A DNA stretch of 64,000 nucleotides, taken from positions 29,596,527-29,660,526 of the forward strand of contig OX485808.1 of assembly GCA_950295325.1 (NCBI GenBank), given 5' to 3'. Below the pieces are notes generated by a model. The model was given only the letters and a program-made list of their open reading frames with translations, made no database searches and had not been told where the DNA came from. The first letter of the stretch is position 1. Every line of letters begins with the position of its first letter. Shown here piece by piece: positions 62,701-64,000 of the stretch. The DNA is from Polytrichum commune (Eukaryota > Streptophyta > Polytrichopsida > Polytrichales > Polytrichaceae). Both the position numbers and the translations under genes were made by a program.

Positions 62701-62944
62701 CAGCAGCAGCAGGTGTAGTTGGAGTTTCAGGTGGATACATCATATGTGACTCCACTGTTTCCTTAACCTCCCCTTCTGCAAATTGCCTGAAGGCAGAGCC
62801 AACTCCCTTGAGAGACACTATATACTGTGCATGAGAGGCTGCAAATGAGTGCCTGGAAGTCACTGTCTGTTTCATCAGACGCTTCCGTTGCTTGCACCTC
62901 GCTACTCCCTCCTCGTTCTCCACTTTCGAATTAGTACACCCCAT
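56746..62944 (-). CDS. DUF630/DUF632 (bZIP-like, NRG2-type) protein
   Basis: Six exons on the minus strand: 61586-62944, 60539-60965, 59346-59593, 58569-58792, 57930-58082, 56746-57517. All junctions are GT-AG in phase and give 1060 residues. The start MGCTNSK is the usual DUF630 start and a myristoylation/palmitoylation signal. DUF630 spans about 1-60 ([12 protein letters not shown]). Then come Pro-rich repeats (about 75-265), a WQDLFLDPF motif typical of the family, an E/Q/R-rich coiled coil (about 290-430), an acidic tail, and a Glu-Pro/Ala-Pro repeat (about 460-500). DUF632 begins near 535 ([20 protein letters not shown]) and includes [31 protein letters not shown] and [12 protein letters not shown]. 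Family members include Arabidopsis NRG2 (nitrate signalling) and rice REL2 (leaf shape); biochemical activity is unknown. Introns hold family A and C elements. The coding frame is intact. Confidence 0.95.
57789..57879. mobile_element. Short family C MITE in DUF632 intron 5
   Basis: Starts gggtgggtttag and ends ttggaccctggtgtaaaccc, the same termini as the copy at 59674, but only ~91 bp long. An internally deleted derivative; target duplication not clear. Confidence 0.7.
58880..59210 (-). mobile_element. Family A repeat in DUF632 intron 3
   Basis: Inverted copy: catgaaacacacaatta, tagccatttatttcataa, gtatcaaagtgaagattctc, gtccaatctcttttaaac and actccacacctaaccacac. Confidence 0.8.
59674..59946. 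mobile_element. Family C PIF/Harbinger-type MITE in DUF632 intron 2
   Basis: 273 bp with termini GGGTGGGTTTACACCAAGGG and (complement) GGGTGGGTTCACACTAGGGT, flanked by TTA on both sides (59671-59673 and 59947-59949). It lies 80 bp from the exon 3 acceptor. Confidence 0.9.
60250..60490 (-). mobile_element. Family A repeat in DUF632 intron 2, truncated
   Basis: Inverted copy: tggtgaagattctcctgctcatt, gagcataaagtccaatctc, ccacaccaaaccacata and ctcaaatataggtgtcc. It ends about 45 bp from the exon 2 donor. Confidence 0.75.
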
Positions 62945-63173
62945 TTTCGGAACACTAAGTCTCTCTTTCAAATTGGCCGCTTTGTTGAGCAAGTAAAATC
63001 AGGGTATGTATGTGTATGTGTATGTATATGTATACCCCCGTAATTTGATCCCAAATTTTGGCTCTGGCAACTGGATCTGGCGCTTTGCTTAGCAGGCAGG
63101 AGCAGCAGTCGTCGTCCAAAGATAGGTGCAGCACCGAAGAGGCTTCCAGCAATTTTATATCACAAGTATTTAT

Positions 63174-63181
63174 ATTATATA
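63174..63181 (-). promoter_or_regulatory. Candidate TATA box of the DUF630/DUF632 gene
   Basis: The minus-strand sequence gggatatataatata lies 230 bp before the ATG. A start about 30 bp downstream would give a leader of about 200 nt. Confidence 0.4.
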
Positions 63182-63410
63182 TCCCACCACCTCCCTGCAC
63201 AACAACAACAAAAACACGGCATCCGAAAGCTCAATCTCAAACGGAACCAGATGACACAAATCACATCAACCACATCACAACAACGCATTCCCACTCAAAT
63301 TTGCTTCGTGAGGATGAAAACTGAGTTCTAGCTCAATTAGGAGACGATTACAAGTGCCCAAGTGAGATGATAACCACTCTCACAACTGATCCAAAGCCCT
63401 GATGACCTAC

Positions 63411-63437
63411 ATACGCGCGCGCGCACACACACATACA
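63411..63437. repeat. Alternating purine-pyrimidine tract
   Basis: (CG)n followed by (CA)n, the sequence type that can form Z-DNA, upstream of the DUF630/DUF632 promoter. Confidence 0.85.
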
Positions 63438-63760
63438 TCTCTGCTTCAGCCTCACATGTGTCCATCTAACTACCTACCCCACCTACCCAGTCGGTGCAAG
63501 CTCAATTGGAGGTGGAAGATCATCCCAACCTAGTTAGTGTGGGAACCAAAAGCCTCCGCTACAGGAGGCAGAATTTGAGTTCCAGGCCAAGAAATAGCCC
63601 ACTTTCAACCAACCAATCAATCAATCACATGAGACTTAAGCAGACATGCATATAATAAGCTTCTTCAACTTACAAGAAAAGCAGCTTACAAGAGGAAGAG
63701 ACTTGTGGAGATGAGATGAAATGGGATGAGACGGGACGTCTGTGTGAGACAGCAGTAGCC

Positions 63761-64000
63761 TTAGGAAGGAGGTGCAGACCTAAACTGTCCCTCAACACGA
63801 GCTTGGGTGGATCTTTCGGATGCATCGTTTGACTGCTGTTGCTGCACCAACAACGATGGTGGTTCCCTCTCAGATGTCCAGCCCCGATCGACCAACCTAT
63901 GATGAAGATGATGATGCACAGCTTCGGCCACGCAGACCCACATACGGTCGCTACTGCTGACACTGCTACTGTTTCCACTACCTAATAATAATGCCACCAC
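63761..64000 (-). CDS. Open frame at window edge, unrecognised
   Basis: The minus-strand frame is open from the window edge to a stop at 63761, with Ser-, His- and Gln-rich peptide ending ARVEGQFRSAPPS. It has no ATG near the edge and may be the last exon of another minus-strand gene upstream of the DUF630/DUF632 gene. I recognise no domain, and low-complexity composition means it could be chance. Confidence 0.25.
   Translation of the reverse strand: MVALLLGSGNSSSVSSSDRMWVCVAEAVHHHLHHRLVDRGWTSEREPPSLLVQQQQSNDASERSTQARVEGQFRSAPPS

Overview
The window is nuclear DNA of a land plant. The intron-rich RNL-type tRNA ligase, the ginkbilobin-like single DUF26 protein and the DUF630/DUF632 protein are plant-type families, introns follow GT-AG, and TTTAGGG dyads occur in places. 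The DNA is AT-rich and loaded with old, mostly non-autonomous transposons. I cannot name the species. The single-domain Gnk2-like gene and the long TE-filled introns would fit a fern, lycophyte or gymnosperm, but that is inference.

Layout. (1) 74-13053, plus strand: the last 24 exons of a plant tRNA ligase (RNL), with the 5' end outside the window; its introns hold several repeat copies. (2) 13.05-37.4 kb: a gene-poor transposon graveyard. It contains foldback modules, tandem repeats, TIR elements with 3-bp (TTA or ATG) or about 9-10-bp target duplications, a tRNA-derived SINE with clear target duplications, an LTR-like region with a palindrome array, a near-perfect hairpin, and a large Mutator-like inverted-repeat element with a Harbinger-type MITE nested in it. 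(3) 37.4-38.9 kb: a ginkbilobin-2-like secreted antifungal-type protein gene, probably with a 5'-UTR intron. (4) 40.4-45.4 kb: a probable gene for a small single-pass membrane protein of unknown function, with a MITE in its upstream region and a tandem array in its first intron. (5) 45.4-56.7 kb: repeat-dense intergenic DNA with many copies of one ~350-450 bp family (called family A here), LTR-like repeats, nested MITEs and a decayed LINE. (6) 56746-62944, minus strand: a complete six-exon DUF630/DUF632 gene (1060 aa, N-myristoylation-type start), followed by its promoter and, at the window edge, an open frame that may belong to a further minus-strand gene.

The four genes are not an operon-like unit and have unrelated roles: tRNA and mRNA ligation, extracellular defence, an unknown membrane protein, and a membrane-anchored signalling-type protein. 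What links them is a shared set of repeats. Family A lies in introns of three genes and in the intergenic space. Harbinger-type MITEs with TTA/TAA duplications sit in introns and next to promoters. In one RNL intron the repeat ends only about 16 bp before the splice acceptor.
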